Of a stretch of DNA of 64,000 bases, positions 58,142-64,000 are shown in pieces. Within the stretch, counting starts at the first letter, position 1. Every line of letters begins with the position of its first letter. A program made the translations under genes and the position numbers. Below the pieces are notes generated by a model, which saw nothing but the letters and a program-made list of their open reading frames with translations, ran no database searches and was not told the DNA's origin. Source of the stretch: JAPHSX01 sp050298555 (lineage in GTDB: Bacteria > Pseudomonadota > Gammaproteobacteria > Thiohalomonadales > Thiohalomonadaceae); the NCBI GenBank assembly GCA_050298555.1, contig JBNKUL010000037.1:1-64000 (forward strand), given 5' to 3'.

Positions 58142-58666
58142 TTAGCGCCGTAGGGTGATGAGCTTTACCGCCTGCATACGGCCGTTAATCGTCTCACCGG
58201 CCTGCACGAAGAGCTGCTGCACCCTGCCATCGAACGGCGCAACGATACGGCGAAGTTCAAGCTCGCGCTGCGCCTCCACCACAGCCAGCTCGGCGTTCTG
58301 GTGGCTGCTCTGCGCCGCGGCATGGGCGATGCGCGCGAGATCGAGGTCGTGATCGGACAACAGGGTACGGTCATAAAGCTCCTCGTTGCGCTGCAGCTCG
58401 TTAAGCGCCTCCTTGAGCAACAACTCCTGGTGCGCAAGCTCGACCTCGGCCCGCTTCAGTCGCGCCTGGGCCACGACGGCCTCCAGCTGCAGCAACACGG
58501 CACCGCGCTTTACCTGCGCGCCCTCACGCACCTTTACCGACACCACCTCTGCGGCAAGGTTGCTGGAGAGGGTAACGGTTTGCCCGTTACCCTGCGGCTC
58601 CGCGGCCTGAGTAGCCAGCGAAATGAAGAAACAAGCGATGAGCAGGAATACTCTATTCATTGCCAT
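58142..58666 (-). CDS. Very short periplasmic adaptor (membrane-fusion-type) protein
   Basis: A 174-residue exported protein from ATG 58666 (AGGAGGGG 5 bases upstream). A signal peptide (FLLIACFFISLATQAAE) is followed by the split lipoyl half (VREGAQVKRGAVLLQLEA), a helical hairpin (about 70-135) and the closing lipoyl half (APFDGRVQQLFVQAGETING). It then stops, so the beta-barrel and membrane-proximal domains of normal 350-400-residue adaptors are missing. It may still bind a TolC-type exit duct; it is coupled to the TolC-like gene by a TAATG overlap. No inner-membrane pump gene is adjacent. Confidence 0.85.
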   Translation of the reverse strand: MAMNRVFLLIACFFISLATQAAEPQGNGQTVTLSSNLAAEVVSVKVREGAQVKRGAVLLQLEAVVAQARLKRAEVELAHQELLLKEALNELQRNEELYDRTLLSDHDLDLARIAHAAAQSSHQNAELAVVEAQRELELRRIVAPFDGRVQQLFVQAGETINGRMQAVKLITLRR

Positions 58667-59985
58667 TACGACCCCTCCTGCGGTGCTGGCTGTGCCGCAC
58701 CAATAAGTTGCTCTAACTCGACACCACACAGCGCACGCAGCTGCTCCCATGCCAGGACCATGTCGAAATCATTCTTAACCAGCGCCAGTTGGGCATCGCT
58801 GAGGCGCACCATGGCGTCGCCGAGGTCCGCCTTCACCTCCATCTCGTAGTTGGCGCGGCTGCGGTCGAGATAGAGTTCGCGATAGTCGAGTTCGCTCAGC
58901 GCCTCCTCCCGCTGCAGTGCCAGACGCTGCAGCTCGAACCAGCTCTCCAGCAGGGCCTGGCGCAGCTCCTGGCGCGCCTCGATCAACCTCGCCCGCAGCC
59001 GCATCAGCTCGGCCTGTTCGCTCGCTACCGCGGCGTCGATGCGGTTACCGTTGTAGATCGGCACGCTCAGCGTGACCCCGGCGCGCCAGCTGTCGCTGGA
59101 GCCGAGCTCACGGCTGTAGGCCGAGGCCTCCAGCTCTGCGTTAAGGCTGGGCATGGTGCCCTTGCGCGCACCAATCACCCTTTGTTGTGCCGCCTCCAGC
59201 TTCAGCTGCAGCGCCTTGAGCGTGGGATTGTGTTGCATCGCCAGCTCCAGCAACTGCTCATACTCGGGGCGTTGGCGTCCCTTGTGATTGAACTCGGGGG
59301 TAACCAGGTCCGAGGGCAGCTGGCCGGGGTGATTGAGCACATTGGCCAGCCTGGAACGGCTGATACGTTGCTTTGAGCTGCTCTGAGTGACCCGCAGGCG
59401 CACACTCTGGTAGTAGCTCTCCTGCTCCAGCAGTTCGATATCGGAGCTCTGCCCCAGTTCATGGCGGTTACGCAGTCGATCCAGGGTGATATAGGCGACG
59501 GCCATCTCCTCGTTGTCACGGAAGTTGGCCTGGTCGGCGAGCAGTACATCGAAATAGGCACGCATGATGGCGAGGCGGTGCTGGTCGCGCTGCGACTGAT
59601 AGCTGTGCGCCATCGCCCCCGCCTCTTCACGTGCGGCCTGCTGCAGCGCGCTGGTGCGCCCGAAATCGTAAAGCTGCTTGCGCAGGAACAGGGAGCCCTT
59701 GTGATCGTCGGTAACATCATTGCTGGCGGCAACCGAGGGCGGCTGCACCCAGCGTGCCCGCGCCTCCAGCGAGACGCTCCAGTCGTCCTGTGCCTCACTG
59801 CCCTGCACTCCGGCCTCGGCGGCGCGCAGGTTTGCCTCTGCCTTCTGCATGGAGGGGTGCGACGCCTCGTCGACCAGGGACAGGGCGTACTCCAGCGTCA
59901 GCGGTTGTGGGAGAGCGGGCGCGGTTTCGTCTGCGACGGCGACGCTGCCGCAAAGCAACAACAGACCGGCTACGATACGTTTCAT
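58666..59985 (-). CDS. TolC-family outer-membrane factor
   Basis: A 439-residue outer-membrane factor from ATG 59985 (AGGG 7 bases upstream; an earlier GTG is less likely). A signal peptide (VAGLLLLCGSVAVADE) is followed by the two-fold alternating helix and strand pattern of OEP proteins (LTLEYALSLVDEASHP, LRAAEAGVQGSEAQDDWSVS and again ALQLKLEAAQQRVIGARKGT, LSVPIYNGNRIDAAVASEQA). It forms the trans-outer-membrane exit channel of a tripartite system. It lies between the thioredoxin-like and adaptor genes. Confidence 0.9.
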   Translation of the reverse strand: MKRIVAGLLLLCGSVAVADETAPALPQPLTLEYALSLVDEASHPSMQKAEANLRAAEAGVQGSEAQDDWSVSLEARARWVQPPSVAASNDVTDDHKGSLFLRKQLYDFGRTSALQQAAREEAGAMAHSYQSQRDQHRLAIMRAYFDVLLADQANFRDNEEMAVAYITLDRLRNRHELGQSSDIELLEQESYYQSVRLRVTQSSSKQRISRSRLANVLNHPGQLPSDLVTPEFNHKGRQRPEYEQLLELAMQHNPTLKALQLKLEAAQQRVIGARKGTMPSLNAELEASAYSRELGSSDSWRAGVTLSVPIYNGNRIDAAVASEQAELMRLRARLIEARQELRQALLESWFELQRLALQREEALSELDYRELYLDRSRANYEMEVKADLGDAMVRLSDAQLALVKNDFDMVLAWEQLRALCGVELEQLIGAAQPAPQEGS

Positions 59986-59994
59986 AGGCACGCC

Positions 59995-60522
59995 CTAGCG
60001 CTTGGCACGTTTGAAGCGGGTAAAGGTGGTCTTCTCGTAATGGCCTTCGGCCACGAACTCACCCATCCACATAAACTCCTTTACCCCGGAGGTCTTGCCG
60101 GTATGGCGGTGGATGCGCTTGCCGTTGAGGTCAAAAAAGGCGATGACCGGGGTGGCGCGCACACGGTGCTTTTTGGTCGCGAACTCCTTCTGCGACATGG
60201 TCTCGCCCTTAAAGTCGGCAATCTCCACGTCGCCCTCGATGTCCACCGGGAACATCAGGAAGTGTTCGCGATAGTAGGCCTGCACCTCGGGCTGATTGAG
60301 CACATTACCCTTCATGTACTGGCAGAAGGGGCACTCGTCCATCTCGAAGAAAAGCAGGATGCCCTTCTTGCCCTGGTCACGGGCATTCTGTAGCTCCTCG
60401 GAGAAATCGCCGAAGGTCTCATTGAAGAAGTACTGGTAGGGGTCGCGTGGCGCCTCCGCCTGGGCGGTACCGAACAGGGAGGTAACCAATAGCAGGGCCA
60501 GTGTCAGGATATTTTTTTTCAT
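59995..60522 (-). CDS. Exported thioredoxin-fold protein, SoxW-like
   Basis: A 175-residue exported protein. A signal peptide (ILTLALLLVTSLFGTAQAEA) is followed by a thioredoxin fold with C64-PF-C67 (MDECPFCQYM) and a later cis-Pro motif (VRATPVIAFFD). The C-P-F-C pair and the FFEMDECPFCQYMKGNVLN region match SoxW and DUF255-related periplasmic proteins. It may reduce or oxidise disulfides for envelope proteins. It lies 9 bases upstream of tolC-like and 32 downstream of the TlpA gene. Confidence 0.85.
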   Translation of the reverse strand: MKKNILTLALLLVTSLFGTAQAEAPRDPYQYFFNETFGDFSEELQNARDQGKKGILLFFEMDECPFCQYMKGNVLNQPEVQAYYREHFLMFPVDIEGDVEIADFKGETMSQKEFATKKHRVRATPVIAFFDLNGKRIHRHTGKTSGVKEFMWMGEFVAEGHYEKTTFTRFKRAKR

Positions 60523-60554
60523 TCTCTTCCCCGTGCAAGGCTGCGGCGTGTTCT

Positions 60555-61019
60555 CTATTTCTGCCGCTGTTGTGCAATAAAGTTTTCGATCGCCTCGGAC
60601 GTCACCGCGCCCGTCTGCTTAGCCACCACCATACCATCGGGATCGATGAGATAGGTAGTAGGGTAATTCCTAATCCGCTCCAGCATCGGCATGTCGTCAC
60701 TCATCGGCACAATCGGGTAGGTCATGAAGTTGTCCTCGACGAAACGCTGCAGCATCTCCGGCGGCAGCTCCTCCATGTCGATTCCCACCACAACCGCGTC
60801 GCTGTCCTTGTGGTTTTCATGGAACAGGACCAGTTCCGGGATCTCCGCCAGGCAGGGGGGACACCAGGTGGCCCAGTAGTTGAGCACAATCCACTTGCCG
60901 CGATATTCGGAGAGTTTGACGCTCTTACCCTCCAGGTCGGTAAAGTGGAAATCAACCGGGTTGGCCAGCAGCGGCTGGCTTGCCAGCAATGTAACAAGCA
61001 GAAGCAGTCGTTTAAGCAT
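60555..61019 (-). CDS. TlpA-family thiol-disulfide reductase
   Basis: A 154-residue exported thioredoxin-like protein. The start is ATG 61019 with GGAG 6 bases upstream. A signal peptide (MLKRLLLLVTLLASQPLLAN) is followed by ATWCPPCLAEIPEL (C53, C56) and NYPTTYLIDPDG (cis-Pro). It works as a periplasmic reductase, often in cytochrome c maturation or redox repair. The gene starts inside the end of the YqhA gene (8-base overlap). Together with the SoxW-like protein downstream this gives two thiol proteins in one operon. Confidence 0.9.
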   Translation of the reverse strand: MLKRLLLLVTLLASQPLLANPVDFHFTDLEGKSVKLSEYRGKWIVLNYWATWCPPCLAEIPELVLFHENHKDSDAVVVGIDMEELPPEMLQRFVEDNFMTYPIVPMSDDMPMLERIRNYPTTYLIDPDGMVVAKQTGAVTSEAIENFIAQQRQK

Positions 61020-61575
61020 GATTATCTCCGGTTGATGACTTCTTTTCGTCCTTATGCTCCCCCGCATGGGAGAGGTAGAGCGCCAGCCCCAGCAGGCTGA
61101 TACCGCCGGCCAGGTAGAGCAGTTCCAGCGGCGAGGCAAACTTCATGCTGATGGCGTGTTCGAAGAACTTCACCACCAGAATCATCAGGATCACCTTGGC
61201 CAGGCGCCCCTTAAGGTCATCAAGGCTGGTGATCAGCAGCACGTTGGAGGAGGTCTCCGAGTTCTCGGCCTTGTCGATCTTACTGATAAACAGCTCATAG
61301 AGGCCAAGCGCAAAGATCAGCAACACCGTGGCCAGCAGGTAGCCGTCGACGATCTCCACCACATGGGTGATGGTGGTGCTACGCAGGGTGTTACGTTCGG
61401 CAACCCCCAGGGTGGAGGAGGCGTAGTCACCCAGGTGGCTGATCATAAAGTAGGCATCGACCGTCGCCATATAGAAGACCGCCAGGGAGCTCAACAGGCT
61501 GGCAACCACGGCAAACAGCACCGCGAAACGGCTCTCCCACAACACCCCTTCAAACAGCTTTTCTACAGACTTCAT
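61012..61575 (-). CDS. YqhA/UPF0114 family inner-membrane protein
   Basis: A 187-residue membrane protein of the UPF0114 (YqhA) family. The start is ATG 61575 (MKSVEKLFEGVLWESRFAVL) with GGTGAG upstream. Four hydrophobic helices are visible, and the family motif is LWESRFAVLFAVVASLLSS with VDGYLLATVLLIFALGLYELF. Its function is unknown. It heads the leftward operon with TlpA, SoxW-like, TolC-like, adaptor and acylphosphatase genes. The C-terminal tail (GEHKDEKKSSTGDNHA) is charged. Confidence 0.88.
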   Translation of the reverse strand: MKSVEKLFEGVLWESRFAVLFAVVASLLSSLAVFYMATVDAYFMISHLGDYASSTLGVAERNTLRSTTITHVVEIVDGYLLATVLLIFALGLYELFISKIDKAENSETSSNVLLITSLDDLKGRLAKVILMILVVKFFEHAISMKFASPLELLYLAGGISLLGLALYLSHAGEHKDEKKSSTGDNHA

Positions 61576-61631
61576 TGGTACTCTCACCCTATAAACGGTT
61601 GCTAAATTTATGATCATCACAGACAAAAGAA

Positions 61632-61655
61632 AAGGGCCCCCAATGGGGGCCCCTT
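61632..61655 (-). terminator. Strong terminator after the LysM lipoprotein gene
   Basis: On the leftward strand AAGGGGCCCCC pairs with GGGGGCCCTT around ATT, followed by TTCTTTTG. It lies 23 bases after the LysM stop and 57 bases before the yqhA start, so it separates the two transcripts. Confidence 0.85.
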
Positions 61656-61677
61656 CGTCACCAGCCTGTAGTGTGGC

Positions 61678-62286
61678 TTACTGGGCGAGGTAGGCCTCGT
61701 CAGTGGCCTCTACTACACCGAGAGACCAGGCGCCGCGGGTGCGGGCGTGGTTGACGGCGGCATCGATCTCAGCGGCGGAAGCATCACGCTGGATGGAGAG
61801 GTTCTGGCCGGGGAAGATCAGGTCGGCGTCCTGAATCTGGCTGCGGTTGGCCTTGTAGATCAGCGGCCACTGGTAAGGGTTGCCGTAGATTTCGCTCTTG
61901 GCGGAGATGCCCCACAGGGTATCACCAAGGACGACGGTGTAGCTGCTGGCCGTGGTCTCCTCCATCTTGGCAAGCTCGGCCTCCTTCTGGGCCAGAGCGT
62001 TCTCGGCCTGACGGCGTGCCTGGTTGGCCAGCTGGATCGCCTTACCGGTATCACCGGCCTTCAGCGCCTCCTCGGCCTGCTTGATCATCGCTGCGGTGTC
62101 GCGCCATGCGGCACCGGCAGCCTCGGCCTCAGCATTTGCTGCCTTGGCATCGGCAATCGCACGTTCCGCCAGGGCTACCTGATCCACAGCAGGCTGCTCG
62201 GGCTCCGGGGTGCTGGCACAACCTACTGCAATGCTCAGTACCAGTGCGATCAGGGCTACACCCTTGAATCCTTTGAGAAGTTTCAT
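61678..62286 (-). CDS. LysM-domain lipoprotein with coiled-coil region
   Basis: A 202-residue lipoprotein. The lipobox is SIAVGC (Cys23), next to ASTPEPEQP. A long Ala/Glu coiled coil (about 36-105, EEALKAGDTGKAIQLANQAR) is followed by one LysM domain (YTVVLGDTLWGISAKSEIYG, about 115-165), which binds peptidoglycan glycan. It is probably a periplasmic scaffold or cell-wall link on the outer membrane. The DUF4398-like coiled part resembles the next gene upstream. An A/T-rich promoter-like stretch lies in 62287-62360. Confidence 0.9.
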   Translation of the reverse strand: MKLLKGFKGVALIALVLSIAVGCASTPEPEQPAVDQVALAERAIADAKAANAEAEAAGAAWRDTAAMIKQAEEALKAGDTGKAIQLANQARRQAENALAQKEAELAKMEETTASSYTVVLGDTLWGISAKSEIYGNPYQWPLIYKANRSQIQDADLIFPGQNLSIQRDASAAEIDAAVNHARTRGAWSLGVVEATDEAYLAQ

Positions 62287-62368
62287 CGTCTGTTGACTCC
62301 GCCGTTTAAGATTGTTCGTTAAGTTAATGAAAAATTAGCGTATTAAGGTTCAAATTAGCACTTGCCCC

Positions 62369-62411
62369 AAAACCGTGTCAAGGCTGGGGATGAGGAGTAC
62401 GACACGGTTTT
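62369..62411 (-). terminator. Inverted repeat, probable terminator after the DUF4398 lipoprotein
   Basis: AAAACCGTGTC (62369-62379) and GACACGGTTTT (62401-62411) form a perfect 11-bp stem with a 21-base loop, 22 bases after the stop of the leftward DUF4398 gene. A short T run follows on the leftward strand. Confidence 0.7.
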
Positions 62412-62432
62412 CACATAACAGTGGGAATAAGT

Positions 62433-62741
62433 TTAGCGGCCCCTCGCCGCCAGCGCCTCGTCACGGGCCTTGATCGCCAACGCCTTGGCCACCGAGGCGG
62501 CCATTCTTGCCGCCTCATACTCCCCCTGGTTAAGGGTCTTGGTGGCCAGCTCCAGCGAGTCCTCGGCACTGCGTAGCTTCTGCTCGGCATATTTCTCCGC
62601 CTGGGCCTCCCGGGCCGCTTCCACCGCCTGACGGGCATCGCTCATCTCCTGCACCGGCGGCACCACGGCACAGGCGCCGAGGAGCAGGAGCGCCAACAGG
62701 AGAGGAAGAAAAAATTTGTTTTTATTCAGAAACATAGTCAT
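62433..62741 (-). CDS. DUF4398 small lipoprotein
   Basis: A 102-residue lipoprotein. The start is ATG 62741 or 62735; neither has a perfect site. A signal peptide with lipobox LLGAC (Cys near residue 24) is followed by an Ala-rich helical part (SDARQAVEAAREAQAEKYAE, then AAASVAKALAIKARDEALAA), the DUF4398 pattern. It is likely anchored on the outer membrane. Its helical design matches the coiled part of the LysM lipoprotein downstream, suggesting a related pair. Confidence 0.85.
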   Translation of the reverse strand: MTMFLNKNKFFLPLLLALLLLGACAVVPPVQEMSDARQAVEAAREAQAEKYAEQKLRSAEDSLELATKTLNQGEYEAARMAASVAKALAIKARDEALAARGR

Positions 62742-62873
62742 CCGGATAGGCCCGTTAACACGGCTGTGCAGCAGGCAATTACAAGTTGTGGTGACGCTAT
62801 CACCGGCCCTATAGGCTGTCAAGCCAAGAGCCGGTAGAATAGCCGCCTCCCGCAACCACCTGGATATCCTGCC

Positions 62874-63476
62874 ATGAGCGAAATACTGGTTCTCTACTAC
62901 AGCCGCCACGGCGCCACCGCCGAGATGGCCCGGCTCATTGCCCGCGGCGTCGAGGAGGTTGAGGGGATGACTGCACGGCTGCGCACCGTGCCCGAGGTCT
63001 CAACCGTCTGTGAGGCGAGCGCCGACACTATCCCCGACGAGGGGGCCCCCTACGTCGAGCTGGACGATATGAAGGAGTGCGCCGGACTGGCCCTGGGCAG
63101 CCCCACCCGCTTCGGCAATATGGCCGCACCGATGAAATACTTCATCGACAACACCTCGCCGCTGTGGCTCTCGGGAACGATGATCGGCAAACCGGCGGCG
63201 GTATTCACCTCCACCTCCAGCCTGCACGGCGGCCAGGAGAGCACCCTGCTCTCCATGATGTTGCCGCTGCTGCACCACGGCATGTTGATCACCGGCCTGC
63301 CCTACAGCGAGACCGACCTGCTCCACACCACCGGCGGCGGCACCCCCTACGGCGCCAGCCACCACGCCGGGGCCGACAATAAGCTAGCGCTGAGCGAGGC
63401 CGAACACCGCCTCTGCATCGCCCTGGGCAAACGCCTCGCCGCCACCGCCAGCGCCCTGGAGGCAAACAATGGATAA
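62874..63476 (+). CDS. wrbA: NAD(P)H:quinone oxidoreductase WrbA
   Basis: A 200-residue flavodoxin-like FMN enzyme of the WrbA family (about 198 residues), which reduces quinones with two electrons. The FMN loop is VLYYSRHGATAEMARLIARG (about residues 5-24), with GSPTRFGNMAAPMKYFID and FTSTSSLHGGQESTLLSMM (the WrbA signature). The next gene overlaps by 8 bases. The trio wrbA, DUF2069 and hda is a gammaproteobacterial arrangement. Confidence 0.93.
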   Translation: MSEILVLYYSRHGATAEMARLIARGVEEVEGMTARLRTVPEVSTVCEASADTIPDEGAPYVELDDMKECAGLALGSPTRFGNMAAPMKYFIDNTSPLWLSGTMIGKPAAVFTSTSSLHGGQESTLLSMMLPLLHHGMLITGLPYSETDLLHTTGGGTPYGASHHAGADNKLALSEAEHRLCIALGKRLAATASALEANNG

Positions 63477-63834
63477 GCTGCGCCGCGCCCGCATTTTTGC
63501 CCTCTGCGGCTATTTCGGCCTGCTGCTGCTGTTTCCACTGTGGTATGGCTGGCTGTCGCCAACCGAACTGCCGCTGCTGCTGGTGCTGGGGCTGCTGATG
63601 GGACCGCTGCTGTTTCCGCTGCACGGTCTCTACTACGGTCGCCCCTACACCTACGCCTGGAGCAGCTTTCTCGCCCTGTTCTACTTCATCCACGCGGTGG
63701 TGGAGCTCTACAGCACGCCGGAAGACCGCTACCTGGCGCTGCTGGAGCTGCTATTGAGCCTGTCGTTCTACATCGGCAGTGTGGTCTACGCGCGGCTGGG
63801 CGGCCGGGAGTTGAAGAAGAAGCAGGAAGGCTGA
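63469..63834 (+). CDS. DUF2069 membrane protein
   Basis: A 121-residue inner-membrane protein with four hydrophobic segments (FALCGYFGLLLLFPLWYGWL, LLLVLGLLMGPLLFPLHGLY, AWSSFLALFYFIHAVVELYS, LELLLSLSFYIGSVVYARLG) and a basic tail. It matches DUF2069, whose function is unknown. The start ATG overlaps the wrbA end by 8 bases. It is convergent with hda, with 1 base between stops. Confidence 0.9.
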   Translation: MDKLRRARIFALCGYFGLLLLFPLWYGWLSPTELPLLLVLGLLMGPLLFPLHGLYYGRPYTYAWSSFLALFYFIHAVVELYSTPEDRYLALLELLLSLSFYIGSVVYARLGGRELKKKQEG

Positions 63835-63835
63835 C

Positions 63836-64000
63836 CTACTGAATAAAGGTTTTGACGAAGGGAATGGTCAGCTTGCGCTGTGCCGCCAACGAGCCTTCGT
63901 CCAACCGGTCCAGGAGTTCGAACAGGTAGTGCATATCGCGCGAGCCGTGGTTGAGCAGGTATTCGGCCACCTCTACCGGCAGCTCCATGCCGCGCTGCCC
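63836..64000 (-). CDS. hda: DnaA regulatory inactivator Hda, C-terminal part
   Basis: The last 54 residues of Hda are visible (GMELPVEVAEYLLNHGSRDM, then FELLDRLDEGSLAAQRKLTI and FVKTFIQ); the rest lies beyond the window. Hda with the DNA clamp stimulates ATP hydrolysis by DnaA to block re-initiation of replication. The phrase SRDMHYLFELLDRLD-x-SLAAQRKLTIPFVK is the family signature. The frame is open to the right edge. Confidence 0.93.
   Translation of the reverse strand, partial: GQRGMELPVEVAEYLLNHGSRDMHYLFELLDRLDEGSLAAQRKLTIPFVKTFIQ

Overview
The window is a chromosomal segment from a GC-rich gammaproteobacterium. Evidence: an RsuA-type pseudouridine synthase, TcdA, PrfC, an Hda gene next to wrbA-DUF2069, yadGH, and a branched-chain amino-acid cluster in the order ilvB-ilvH-ilvC-(insert)-pssA-leuA. 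Coding density is high, no rRNA or tRNA gene was recognised, and no gap between genes exceeds 300 bases. The many c-type hemes, signalling proteins and divided regulons suggest a respiratory, free-living or symbiotic gammaproteobacterium (Chromatiales/Sedimenticola-like would fit); this placement is inference only. LAYOUT. 1-11.3 kb: end of valS, then scattered housekeeping and accessory genes: a GFA/CENP-V protein, a phosphatase-kinase pair, a Nudix hydrolase, a beta-CASP nuclease, an HPF-cold-shock fusion, rsuA, a DUF523-DUF1722 (TudS-like) protein coupled to tcdA, a membrane nucleotide cyclase and an MFS transporter. 11.4-18.5 kb: a chemoreceptor, then a leftward operon for an ECF sigma factor (apparently starting at CTG), DUF3619-like and DUF3106 proteins, small secreted proteins and an outer-membrane barrel, then tatD and a repeat-built lipoprotein. 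18.6-31.7 kb: an M16C protease and a signalling block with an HD-GYP protein, a pseudo-receiver, a receiver-EAL protein and a 1408-residue hybrid kinase, plus M48 and YjgN-like membrane proteins. 31.8-33.6 kb: yadGH ABC exporter. 33.6-43.1 kb: the most striking region, a divergent locus for transmembrane electron transfer. Leftward it encodes a membrane-anchored ferredoxin-like/FAD/NAD(P) oxidoreductase coupled to a periplasmic ankyrin protein. Rightward it encodes a diheme b-type membrane cytochrome, a 21-CxxCH cytochrome, a 20-CxxCH cytochrome and an outer-membrane beta-barrel preceded by AMIN-like and TPR segments. A perfect TATAAT lies inside a palindrome in the divergent promoter. 43.1-54 kb: leftward prfC, rimI, family-4 uracil-DNA glycosylase, leuA, pssA and ilvCHB, interrupted by an HNH protein and an AT-richer orphan gene. 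54-64 kb: DUF4124 protein, MIF-like tautomerase, proS, rhombosortase, lytic transglycosylase, a six-gene leftward envelope operon (YqhA, TlpA, thioredoxin-like, TolC-like, very short adaptor, acylphosphatase), LysM and DUF4398 lipoproteins, wrbA, DUF2069 and the end of hda. HOW IT WORKS TOGETHER. The 35.5-43.1 kb locus reads as a route from NAD(P)H or quinol through a diheme cytochrome b to periplasmic multiheme wires and an outer-membrane porin. It is analogous to, but not built from the same parts as, the MtrCAB porin-cytochrome conduit. The neighbouring cyclic-di-GMP and two-component genes could control surface lifestyle, but a direct link is not shown by the sequence. Heme counts, motif positions and start-codon choices were read from the sequence; functions come from recognised families; the electron-flow model is inference.
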